A stretch of 40,347 bases of DNA from an uncultured Bacteroidales bacterium (GTDB lineage: Bacteria; Bacteroidota; Bacteroidia; Bacteroidales; Bacteroidaceae), in the NCBI GenBank assembly GCA_947303715.1, contig CAMYYY010000025.1, forward strand, positions 1-40,347, read 5' to 3'. The first letter of the stretch is position 1; every line of letters starts with the position of its first letter. Shown here in pieces: positions 17,040-23,967 of this stretch. Under the pieces are notes generated by a model. That model was not told where the DNA came from. It did not search any database and saw only the letters and a program-made list of their open reading frames with translations. The position numbers were made by a program, and so were the translations under genes.

Positions 17040-19148
17040 ATGGATGGAGCAGCGAGAGCAGAGATAATAAATGATACGAAGCGTTGGGTGCGGAGAGGTG
17101 GAATCCTGTTCCTGATGTGCCTGCTGATGCTGTGCGTGGGCTGCGCGGAGAGGGGAGGCTATGAGGATGTGCTGCTGCCGCGCCCACAGGAATTAAAAAT
17201 TAAAAAAGAAAAACTAAAAAATAAAACAGAAGATCTAGGAATTGGGAAAACAGATGGGCAATCCCCAATCTTCAATCTTCAATCTTCAATTTTCAATTTT
17301 CGAAAGCTCGACAGCATCGCGGGGGCGGAGGACTACACGCTCTATGGCTATCCCAACGAGGCGTACCGGTTGAGGGTGACGAGGGACAGCATTGTGGTGG
17401 AGTACGTCACGGAGACGGGGCGCCTCAGGGCGTTGCAGACGCTGGAGCAGCTGTGCGAGGGCGCAGGAGGGCGGCGCATCCCGTGTTGCGAGATTACGGA
17501 CTGGCCGGCCTTCAAGGTGCGCGGATGGATGCACGACGTGGGGCGCTCGTTCATCTCCACGGACGAACTGCGGCGCGAGATTGCCCTGCTGGCGCGCTTC
17601 AAGGTCAACACGTTCCATTGGCACCTGACGGAGAACCAGGCATGGCGCCTGCAGATTCGTGCCTTCCCGCAGCTGACGGCCGACACGTCGATGACGCGCT
17701 TTGCCGGACAGTTCTACACGCAGCAGGAGTGCCGCGAACTGGAGGCCTTCGCTGCCGAACGGGGCATCATCGTCATCCCCGAGGTGGACATGCCGGGCCA
17801 CAGCGCCGCCTTCGAGCGGGCCATGGGACACCCGATGATGTCGCACAAGGGACGCGAGGAGCTAAAGGTCATCCTCCGCGAGGTGATGGAGACCTTTCCG
17901 CTGGCGCCCTACATCCACATCGGGGGCGACGAGACGGCTGTGATGGCTGAGTTCCTGCAGGAGATGGCTGACGTGGTGCACGCGGGCGGCAAACGCGTCA
18001 TCACGTGGAACCCCATCCGCACCACCATCAGCCCCACGTTCTGCGACATGACGCAGCTGTGGAGCACGGCCGGACGTGCCCTGCCCGGCATACCTGCCAT
18101 CGATTGCCGCTACAACTACGTGAACCACTTCGACGTCTTTGCCGACCTCGTCGGCATCTGGAAGAGCAGGGTATACTATAAAAAATGCCAAAATGAGGAA
18201 TTAGGAATTAGGAATTATTCGGCAAATGAAGACCAGGCGCAGCCAATTCCTAATTCCTCATTCCTAATTCCTAATTCTATAGTTGCCGGTACTATCACGG
18301 CGGTGTGGAACGACCGGAAGCTGCCTACGGAGGCGGACATCATCAGGCAGAACAACCTCTATGCCAACGTGCTTGCCAGCGCCGAGCGGGCTTGGTGCGG
18401 AGGAGGAGAGCAGTACATCGAGCAGGGCGGCACACGTCTGCCCAACGAGGGGCCGGAGTATGAGGCGTTTGCCGACTGGGAGCGGCGCTTCCTCTATCAC
18501 AAGGCACACAGCCTGCGCGACGTGCCCATCCCCTACGTCCGTCAGGCGAACGTGCACTGGCGTATCGCCGACCCTGCTGCCGATACCGCCTACCTCTGGA
18601 CAGGCGCCGGCATCTACCTGAGCCACACGTGGGATCCCATCGTCCCCACAGGTTATCCTCCCCATCCTCAATCTTCAATTTTCAATCTTCAATCTTCAAT
18701 CCCCAATCCTCAATCTGTCCTCGCCTGGACCTACGTCTATAGCCCTCGGGCACAGGAGGCAGGCGCCCTCATCGAGTTCCACAACTACGGGCGCTCGGAG
18801 CGCGACCTTGCCCCCGACAGCGGGCGCTGGGACCGCATGGGCAGCCGCATCTGGCTGAACGACGTGGAGTTGCCGCCTCCCATTTGGGACAACGCCGGCA
18901 AGCCCATTACGAACGAGACAGACTTGGGGAACGAGAACTTCACCGCCCGGCCTCCCTATCCGATACACCTTCGCAGGGGCTGGAACAAGGTGGTGCTGAA
19001 GCTGCCGCACAACCATCCCGCAGGCATCCGCAAGCCGAAGTGGATGTTCACCTTCGTCATTACCGACGCCGATGGGCGCAACGCCCTCGACGGCCTCCGC
19101 TACGACCCTGATGCACGCCCCCAGCCGAAAATTAAGTTAAAAGAATGA
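17040..19148 (+). CDS. GH20 beta-N-acetylhexosaminidase lipoprotein with three in-frame repeat insertions
   Basis: A 702-residue family 20 exo-hexosaminidase. The signal ends in a lipobox (LCVGC, Cys35). A GH20 N-terminal alpha/beta domain (about 85-155) precedes the barrel, starting FKVRGWMHDVGRSFIS. The catalytic pair is D297-E298 in YIHIGGDETAV. A C-terminal beta-sandwich (about 560-700) follows the barrel. Three segments look foreign. Residues about 50-87 are encoded by AATTAAAA and TTCAATCT words. Residues about 386-413 are encoded by inverted GGAATTA arrays. Residues about 540-560 are encoded by TTCAATCT words. All are multiples of three overall and keep the frame open. They fall outside the catalytic motifs, so activity may persist. 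It follows GH3 closely and may share its transcript. Start at 17040 is the ATG that gives a basic n-region. Confidence 0.88.
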   Translation: MDGAARAEIINDTKRWVRRGGILFLMCLLMLCVGCAERGGYEDVLLPRPQELKIKKEKLKNKTEDLGIGKTDGQSPIFNLQSSIFNFRKLDSIAGAEDYTLYGYPNEAYRLRVTRDSIVVEYVTETGRLRALQTLEQLCEGAGGRRIPCCEITDWPAFKVRGWMHDVGRSFISTDELRREIALLARFKVNTFHWHLTENQAWRLQIRAFPQLTADTSMTRFAGQFYTQQECRELEAFAAERGIIVIPEVDMPGHSAAFERAMGHPMMSHKGREELKVILREVMETFPLAPYIHIGGDETAVMAEFLQEMADVVHAGGKRVITWNPIRTTISPTFCDMTQLWSTAGRALPGIPAIDCRYNYVNHFDVFADLVGIWKSRVYYKKCQNEELGIRNYSANEDQAQPIPNSSFLIPNSIVAGTITAVWNDRKLPTEADIIRQNNLYANVLASAERAWCGGGEQYIEQGGTRLPNEGPEYEAFADWERRFLYHKAHSLRDVPIPYVRQANVHWRIADPAADTAYLWTGAGIYLSHTWDPIVPTGYPPHPQSSIFNLQSSIPNPQSVLAWTYVYSPRAQEAGALIEFHNYGRSERDLAPDSGRWDRMGSRIWLNDVELPPPIWDNAGKPITNETDLGNENFTARPPYPIHLRRGWNKVVLKLPHNHPAGIRKPKWMFTFVITDADGRNALDGLRYDPDARPQPKIKLKE
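17188..17301 (+). repeat. In-frame word arrays in GH20, first site
   Basis: AATTAAAAATTAAAAAAG-type words (17188-17228) and a TTCAATCT/TTCAATTT array (17263-17301) are translated as part of the mature N-terminus (KIKKEKLKNKTEDLG, then PIFNLQSSIFNF). Confidence 0.85.
18195..18277 (+). repeat. In-frame inverted GGAATTA arrays in GH20, second site
   Basis: The left arm (18195-18217) is three GGAATTA units. The right arm (18245-18277) carries the reverse-complement units. A stem of about 23 bp with a loop near 30 nt is possible. The region is translated as NEELGIRNYSAN and PIPNSSFLIPNSI. Confidence 0.88.
18661..18717 (+). repeat. In-frame TTCAATCT array in GH20, third site
   Basis: Tandem CTCAATCT/TTCAATTT/TTCAATCC units are translated as HPQSSIFNLQSSIPNPQS. 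It uses the same word and orientation as 17263-17301 in the same gene. Confidence 0.85.
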
Positions 19149-19220
19149 AAAAAGTGGCGTTTCCCATGCAGTATTTTGCCCTTTTCCGCGTTTTAGAAGT
19201 AGAGCAATCGCAGAAAAACG

Positions 19221-19228
19221 TACATTTG
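19221..19228 (+). promoter_or_regulatory. -7 box of the rSAM/lipoprotein operon
   Basis: TACATTTG matches TAnnTTTG, 24 nt before the first lipoprotein start at 19252. No strong -33 TTTG is seen at the expected distance. Confidence 0.5.
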
Positions 19229-19251
19229 CAACCTCAAACAGAAGAAAAGAT

Positions 19252-19740
19252 ATGAAACCGGAAAAGAAAACCCTCCTCGCCCGCCTCTGCGCAGCCGTGC
19301 TGGTGCTGCTGGGCTTTGCCTCGTGCGAGAAAGCCTTTAATGGTTTTGGTATGCGTGAAGAGTACGGCACGCCATCCGTTGACTTCAAGGTGAAGGGCAC
19401 CGTTACCGACGAGGACGAGAACCCCCTCGAGGGCATCCGCGTGATCGTCCGCAGAAATGTGCAAAACCGTCCCAGTCCGTACGACGAGGAAGACACAATC
19501 TATACCGACGCAAAGGGTAAGTACCAAAGCAAGGAATTCAAAAGAGTTAGTTTTGTTTGGGAGCAAAAAGCATACTTTGACGACGTGGATGGTGAAGCTC
19601 ATGGCGGTGTGTTCCAATCTGATTCCATGTTGGTGAAGGATGCTCCGAAAGAGCACTACAAAGAAGGAAGTGGCAATTGGTACTCAGGTGGCTATGAGTA
19701 TACCGTCGATGTCAAACTGAAGAAAAAAGTTGAAGATTGA
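19252..19740 (+). CDS. Radical SAM-associated lipoprotein, paralogue 1
   Basis: A 162-residue lipoprotein with lipobox LGFASC (Cys25). Shortly after the cysteine comes EYGTPSVDFKVKG (Tyr38-Gly39), then a small beta-sandwich like the carboxypeptidase regulatory domain (VKGTVTDEDENPLEGIRVIV). It ends in a basic tail KLKKKVED. It is the first of three paralogues in tandem and belongs to the lipoprotein family found beside radical SAM enzymes in Bacteroidales (the TIGR04134-like family, recalled, not searched). The function is unknown; it is probably a partner or substrate of the enzyme at 21013. Its stop overlaps the next start by one base (TGATG), which suggests translational coupling. The upstream sequence AGAAGAAAAGATATGAAACC is shared with paralogue 3. 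Confidence 0.85.
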   Translation: MKPEKKTLLARLCAAVLVLLGFASCEKAFNGFGMREEYGTPSVDFKVKGTVTDEDENPLEGIRVIVRRNVQNRPSPYDEEDTIYTDAKGKYQSKEFKRVSFVWEQKAYFDDVDGEAHGGVFQSDSMLVKDAPKEHYKEGSGNWYSGGYEYTVDVKLKKKVED

Positions 19741-20228
19741 TGAAACCAGAAAAGAAAACACTCCTCGCCCGCCTCTGCGCAGCCGTGCTGGTGCTGCTGG
19801 GCTTCGCCTCGTGCGAGAAAGCCTTTAATGGTATTTTTGTGCCTGTAGAATACGGCTCGCCATCCGTCGACTTCAAGGTGAAGGGTACCATTACCGACGA
19901 GAACGAGAACCCTCTTGAGGGCATCCGCGTAATCGTTCGCAAGAATGAGCAAAACCGTCCCAGTCCGTACGACGAGGAAGACACAATCTATACCGACGCA
20001 AAGGGTAAGTACCAAAGCAAGGAATTCATGAGAGTTGATTTTGTTTGGGAGCAAAAAGCCTACTTTGACGACGTGGATGGTGAGGCTCATGGTGGCGTGT
20101 TCCAATCTGATTCCATGCTGGTGAAGGATGCTCCGAAAGAGCACTACAAAGAAGGAAGTGGCAATTGGTATTCAGGTGGCTATGAGTATACCATCGATGT
20201 CAAGCTGAAGAAAAAAGTTGAGGATTGA
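19740..20228 (+). CDS. Radical SAM-associated lipoprotein, paralogue 2
   Basis: A 162-residue lipoprotein nearly identical to the preceding one, with lipobox LGFASC (Cys25) and EYGSPSVDF (Tyr38). The differences cluster in the linker between the lipid anchor and the YG motif (IFVPVE against FGMREE), with a few more near residues 70 and 100. A TTG codon at 19737 just ahead is in frame, but the ATG at 19740 matches the paralogues and is chosen. A recent tandem duplication is the likely origin. The role is the same as for paralogue 1, presumably exported to the outer membrane; whether it faces outwards is not known. Confidence 0.85.
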   Translation: MKPEKKTLLARLCAAVLVLLGFASCEKAFNGIFVPVEYGSPSVDFKVKGTITDENENPLEGIRVIVRKNEQNRPSPYDEEDTIYTDAKGKYQSKEFMRVDFVWEQKAYFDDVDGEAHGGVFQSDSMLVKDAPKEHYKEGSGNWYSGGYEYTIDVKLKKKVED

Positions 20229-20269
20229 GAGAATGAATAAGTCCCTGTAAAAGAATGAGAAGAAAAGAT

Positions 20270-20773
20270 ATGAAACCTGAAAAGAAAACCCTCCTCGCCC
20301 GCCTCTGTGCAGCCGTGCTGGTGCTGCTGGGCTTCGCCTCGTGCGAAGGATTTAACGATATTCGTGTAGAGTACGGCACCCCATCCGTCGACTTCAAGGT
20401 GAAGGGCACCGTTACCGTCGAGGACGAGAAGCCCCTTGAGGGCATCCGCGTGATTGTCCGCAGGGAGGCCGACAACCAACCCCGCCCTAACCTAAGTTAT
20501 GTGGATGATTACGGCAGGTACCACCTCTATGGCGGCGACGACACGCTTTATACCGACGTCAAGGGCAAGTATGAGTCGTCCGTTATGGACGCCTTCGCCG
20601 TCTCGGAACAGAAGGTCTATTTCGACGATGTGGATGGTGCCGAAAAGGGTGCCTATAAATCGGACTCTGTGCTCGTCCGGACGGTTCCCCAGAAAAAGTT
20701 CAAGGATAGCGAAGGAAACTGGTACGCCGGAGGCTATGAGTATACCGTCGATGTCAAACTGAAGAAAAAGTAG
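20270..20773 (+). CDS. Radical SAM-associated lipoprotein, paralogue 3
   Basis: A 167-residue lipoprotein sharing the first 25 residues with paralogues 1 and 2 (lipobox LGFASC, Cys25) and the motif IRVEYGTPSVDFKVKG (Tyr35-Gly36). The domain then diverges more: RREADNQPRPNLSYVDDYGRYH and a different strand before YAGGYEYTVDVKLKKK. An upstream ATG at 20255 would add MRRKD, but the start at 20270 fits the conserved leader. It is separated by 41 nt from paralogue 2 and by 1 nt from the short lipoprotein that follows. The IR-V-E-YG context resembles the C-termini of the two short lipoproteins of the operon, hinting at a shared recognition motif. Confidence 0.85.
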   Translation: MKPEKKTLLARLCAAVLVLLGFASCEGFNDIRVEYGTPSVDFKVKGTVTVEDEKPLEGIRVIVRREADNQPRPNLSYVDDYGRYHLYGGDDTLYTDVKGKYESSVMDAFAVSEQKVYFDDVDGAEKGAYKSDSVLVRTVPQKKFKDSEGNWYAGGYEYTVDVKLKKK

Positions 20774-20774
20774 C

Positions 20775-20963
20775 ATGGCGCGAATGAAGAAGAAATCCCT
20801 TGTAGCCACGCTGTTGCTGGCATTGATTGCCCTGCTGGGCTTTTCCTCGTGTACGAAGCCCGAGGAGATTACCGACGAGGGCAAGCTGGAGCGCAACGAC
20901 TCCATAGGTGACATCCGTCTGATGTACGGCGTCGCCCCCCGTAACTACATCCCCGGCCGTTAA
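20775..20963 (+). CDS. Short lipoprotein ending in YGVAPRNYIPGR (possible rSAM substrate)
   Basis: A 62-residue lipoprotein precursor with lipobox LLGFSSC (Cys26); the mature part is only 37 residues. It ends IRLMYGVAPRNYIPGR, which aligns with the end of the short lipoprotein at 22077 (IRVLYGVPPRSYLWGR) and with IRVEYGTP of paralogue 3. Its small size, operon position just before the radical SAM gene and conserved C-terminus make it a good candidate for a modified peptide (inference). It starts 1 nt after the preceding stop; an internal ATG (20784) is an alternative start. The stop codon TAA is the first three bases of a TAATTCC word array filling the gap to the next gene. Confidence 0.78.
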   Translation: MARMKKKSLVATLLLALIALLGFSSCTKPEEITDEGKLERNDSIGDIRLMYGVAPRNYIPGR

Positions 20964-21006
20964 TTCCTATTTTTTTATTCCTAATTCCTAATTTCTAATT
21001 ATTTAA
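20961..21006 (+). repeat. TTCCTAA word array
   Basis: TAATTCCTA/TTCCTAA words fill the gap between the short lipoprotein and the radical SAM gene and supply the stop codon. The word is the same as in the second GH20 insertion (right arm, 18245-18277). Confidence 0.75.
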
Positions 21007-21012
21007 TTTTTC

Positions 21013-22080
21013 ATGCTTTCCATTCGCCGTCGTATAGCTCTGGAGGCTGCCCACAAGCTGGAAAACGACCTGATAGCCAGGCATCCTCTTCGTCAGCTCT
21101 TTTGGGAGTGTACGTTGCGCTGTAACCTTCGTTGCCAGCATTGCGGTAGCGACTGCAAGGTACAGGCGTTGCAGCCCGACATGCCGAAGGAGGATTTCCT
21201 GCGGGTGCTGGATCAGGTTGCCGAGCGTACCGACCCCCACAAGGTGTTTGTCATCGTCACAGGAGGCGAGCCGCTGATGCGCAACGACTTGGAGGAGTGC
21301 GGGCGTGCCATCTACGACAAGGGCTTCCCCTGGGGAATGGTTACCAATGGCTTGGCCCTGACGCCAGAGCGCTTCCAGCGCCTCATGAAGAGCGGGCTCC
21401 ACAGTGCGACAGTCAGCCTCGACGGCTTCGAGGACGACCATAACTGGATGCGCGGCAACGAGCACAGCTTCGAGCATGCCGTCAGCGCCATCCGCACGAT
21501 GATTGCCGAGCCAGACTTCCTCTTCGATGTCGTCACCTGCGTCAACAAACGCAATATCAGCCGCCTCGTCGAGCTGCGCGACTATCTCGTGGGTATCGGG
21601 TTGAAGCATTGGCGCCTGTTCACCGTCTTTCCCGCAGGGCGTGCCGCAGGCAACCCCGCCCTCCAGCTCAGCCCCGAGGAGTTCCGCACGGTGATGGACT
21701 TCATCCGCACCACCCGCCGTGAGAAGATTATCGACGTCAGCTACGGCTGCGAGGGCTTCCTGGGCAACTACGAGGGCGACGTGCGAGACCATTTCTTCAC
21801 CTGTCAAGCGGGCGTTACCGTAGGCTCCGTGCTTGTTGACGGCAGCATCTCCGCCTGTGCCAGCATCCGCGCCGATTACCATCAGGGCAACATCTACCGC
21901 GACAACTTCATGGATGTCTGGGAGCAGCGCTTCGCCCCCTACCGTGACCGCGAGTGGATGCGGACTGGCGAGTGTGCCAAGTGCAAGTTCTTCCGCTACT
22001 GCCGCGGGGGAGGTATGCACCTGCGCGATGCGGAAGGACAGCTGATGCTATGCCATTATAACCGGTTCTTAAAGAAATGA
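21013..22080 (+). CDS. Radical SAM/SPASM enzyme of an rSAM-lipoprotein system
   Basis: A 355-residue cytosolic radical SAM enzyme. The SAM-binding 4Fe-4S motif is C37-C41-C44 in TLRCNLRCQHC, with further cysteines at 33 and 48. The GGEPL glycine-rich motif follows (VTGGEPLMRND). A SPASM region at the C-terminus carries at least six cysteines (FFTCQAG, ISACASI, CAKCKFFRYCRGG, LCHYN), so auxiliary Fe-S clusters are likely. SPASM enzymes usually modify peptides or proteins. The family resembles the rSAM/lipoprotein system (TIGR04133, recalled, not searched). Lipoprotein genes on both sides are the obvious partners. The stop overlaps the next start by 4 nt (ATGA), so the downstream lipoprotein is translationally coupled. 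Substrate and chemistry are not known. Confidence 0.9.
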   Translation: MLSIRRRIALEAAHKLENDLIARHPLRQLFWECTLRCNLRCQHCGSDCKVQALQPDMPKEDFLRVLDQVAERTDPHKVFVIVTGGEPLMRNDLEECGRAIYDKGFPWGMVTNGLALTPERFQRLMKSGLHSATVSLDGFEDDHNWMRGNEHSFEHAVSAIRTMIAEPDFLFDVVTCVNKRNISRLVELRDYLVGIGLKHWRLFTVFPAGRAAGNPALQLSPEEFRTVMDFIRTTRREKIIDVSYGCEGFLGNYEGDVRDHFFTCQAGVTVGSVLVDGSISACASIRADYHQGNIYRDNFMDVWEQRFAPYRDREWMRTGECAKCKFFRYCRGGGMHLRDAEGQLMLCHYNRFLKK

Positions 22081-22364
22081 AAAAAAAGAATGAAAAAATG
22101 AAGAATAGATTGTCCCACATATTTTCGCTAAGTCCCAAGGGGATGGTCCGCCTCGGGCTGGCTGCGCTAATAGCCTTGATGGGCTTCACATCGTGCAGCA
22201 GATCACTCTTCGGCAAGCGCGACAAACCCGCTCCCGATGATCCGTCGAAACCTGTGGAGGAGAAAATCCCCGACCTCGATGTCGTGCCTACACTTCCTCC
22301 CGATGGGCGTGCCATCCGCGTACTCTACGGCGTTCCTCCCCGCAGCTATCTGTGGGGGCGTTAG
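22077..22364 (+). CDS. Short lipoprotein ending in YGVPPRSYLWGR (possible rSAM substrate)
   Basis: A 95-residue precursor whose lipobox LMGFTSC (Cys40) lies unusually deep, after a long basic leader (MKKKNEKMKNR) that could start instead at a later Met. The mature part has a charged, proline-rich linker (KPAPDDPSKPVEEKIPD), then the C-terminal motif IRVLYGVPPRSYLWGR. That motif is about 70 percent identical to the end of the other short lipoprotein, and in both the chain stops directly after GR. The ATGA overlap with the radical SAM gene argues for a tight functional link. Its stop is 1 nt from the stop of the convergent GH5 gene. Confidence 0.8.
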   Translation: MKKKNEKMKNRLSHIFSLSPKGMVRLGLAALIALMGFTSCSRSLFGKRDKPAPDDPSKPVEEKIPDLDVVPTLPPDGRAIRVLYGVPPRSYLWGR

Positions 22365-22365
22365 G

Positions 22366-23925
22366 TTATTTGGGTGCCCTGTTGTAAACCGATTCGAGGG
22401 TGTAGGCGGCATCGTCGCTGGTCGTGGCGCGAATCATGGTCTGGACAAGTGATTCCGCCTTGTTGAGGTAGGCCCCGTTGCTGTGGTTGAAGTAGGCGTG
22501 ATGCTCGTTGCCGCTGCCTGAAACGTTGTTGTCCCAGATGATGGCGGGTATCTGATAGGTGTGAGCCGCACGGCAGACATACTCCAGATAATAGTTCCTG
22601 AAGAGGTTAGAGCGGTCGGTGGTGTGCATGACGCAGCCATACTCGCCGATATAGACGGGGATGTTGTTGGCGATGAACTTCTCCTGCAGCTTCTGGAACG
22701 TCTCGACGACATGCTCTTCGTTGCTTCCCTCCTGAAACTTGCCGGCAGCAGCCGTATGTCCCCATTCCGACTTGCCATCGCTGTTCTCGGGGGTAAGGGT
22801 GAAGGTGCTCGGGTCGTAGTAATGGATGCTTACCATCAAGCGGCCTGCGGCATCGGTAGGCAGCACGAAGCCGTTTTCAAGCACGAACTTCGGGTTTGTG
22901 GCATAGCCGGGGATGCCAATCCATCGCGTGGCGTTATTATCGCCTGTGGCACGGATGGCGTCCACCGCAAGCTGGTTCCACTCATTGAGCGTTTGGTACT
23001 GCTTGCCGCCGTCGTGGAGGTTGTCGCCCCATCCCCAGCCGCCGTCCTGCACCTCGTTGAACGACTCGAACAGCAGGAAGTCGCCCTTGTCCTTGAAGGC
23101 TTCAGCAATCTGTGTCCAGGTTGCAGAGATGCGTTCCTTGATGGCGTCGTTGACGGCGGTGTCTGCCGCGGCTTCCTTGATTTTGAGCCAGTATTCGTCG
23201 TGGTGCATGTTCAGGATGACGTTCAGCCCTGCTGCCTCGGCCCACTCGACGTTCTGGCGGACTTCAGCGATGTATTTGGTATCGATAGTCCAGGGGGCTG
23301 CCTTCTGATAGTTTCCCCAGGTGACGCAGATGCGCACCGTGCTTACGCCGGCGCTCTTTAGGTTGGTATAGAGTGCCTGAGTGGGCTTGGCATTATCCCA
23401 ATATCCCCATTGGCTGGGCTTGCCGTCCTCGCCGCTGCTGGTGTCGAAGTGGTTGCCGAGGTTCCATCCCCATCCGAGCCGTCGGGTGAGGGCTGTGGCG
23501 TCGTTCTCGATGGGCTTGGCGGTAGTGAAGGTTACGGAGTAGGCCGGAGCGGAGATGGACGGATTGTCCTTGCTGACGATGGCTCCCTCGGGCACCTTCA
23601 GCGTGTAGGTCTTTCCCTCTTCCAATGCCGGAAGCGTGATGACGACTTTCGTCATCGTCGTAGCGCCGGACTTTGCCGTGCATGGGACGTCGTTCAGCGT
23701 GATGTTGTCTGAGGAGCTGATAACCACGACGTTGCTATACGAAATAGTTACTTCCTTCAGCTCCGAAGCTGCGTATTCCGCACCCTCGGTGATGCTGCAC
23801 GAACGTACGGTGATGGTTATCTGGGGCGTGTTGTCATCAGGGTCGTTGCCGTTACAGGCTGTCAGCCCTGTCATTATGCCCATGACCATCAGGGAAAGGG
23901 CAGCAATGGTGTTCAGTCGTTTCAT
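22366..23925 (-). CDS. GH5 endoglucanase-like lipoprotein
   Basis: A 519-residue lipoprotein (lipobox GLTAC, Cys24). An N-terminal Ig-like (SbsA/Big-type) domain spans about residues 35-135. A GH5 barrel follows, beginning RLGWGWNLGNHFDTS. The predicted acid/base is E291 in FESFNEVQDG and the nucleophile is E428 in VYIGEYGCV; HH in LNMHHDEYW is the usual pair ahead of the acid. This family arrangement fits endo-beta-1,4-glucanase or a related beta-glucan/mannan hydrolase; substrate is uncertain. It is alone among housekeeping genes, convergent with the rSAM operon and 42 nt downstream of thiL on the same strand, so it may be read from the thiL transcript. Confidence 0.9.
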   Translation of the reverse strand: MKRLNTIAALSLMVMGIMTGLTACNGNDPDDNTPQITITVRSCSITEGAEYAASELKEVTISYSNVVVISSSDNITLNDVPCTAKSGATTMTKVVITLPALEEGKTYTLKVPEGAIVSKDNPSISAPAYSVTFTTAKPIENDATALTRRLGWGWNLGNHFDTSSGEDGKPSQWGYWDNAKPTQALYTNLKSAGVSTVRICVTWGNYQKAAPWTIDTKYIAEVRQNVEWAEAAGLNVILNMHHDEYWLKIKEAAADTAVNDAIKERISATWTQIAEAFKDKGDFLLFESFNEVQDGGWGWGDNLHDGGKQYQTLNEWNQLAVDAIRATGDNNATRWIGIPGYATNPKFVLENGFVLPTDAAGRLMVSIHYYDPSTFTLTPENSDGKSEWGHTAAAGKFQEGSNEEHVVETFQKLQEKFIANNIPVYIGEYGCVMHTTDRSNLFRNYYLEYVCRAAHTYQIPAIIWDNNVSGSGNEHHAYFNHSNGAYLNKAESLVQTMIRATTSDDAAYTLESVYNRAPK

Positions 23926-23967
23926 ATTCTTGGGTAATCAGAGGTTCTTTTTTCGTGTAGGACAACT

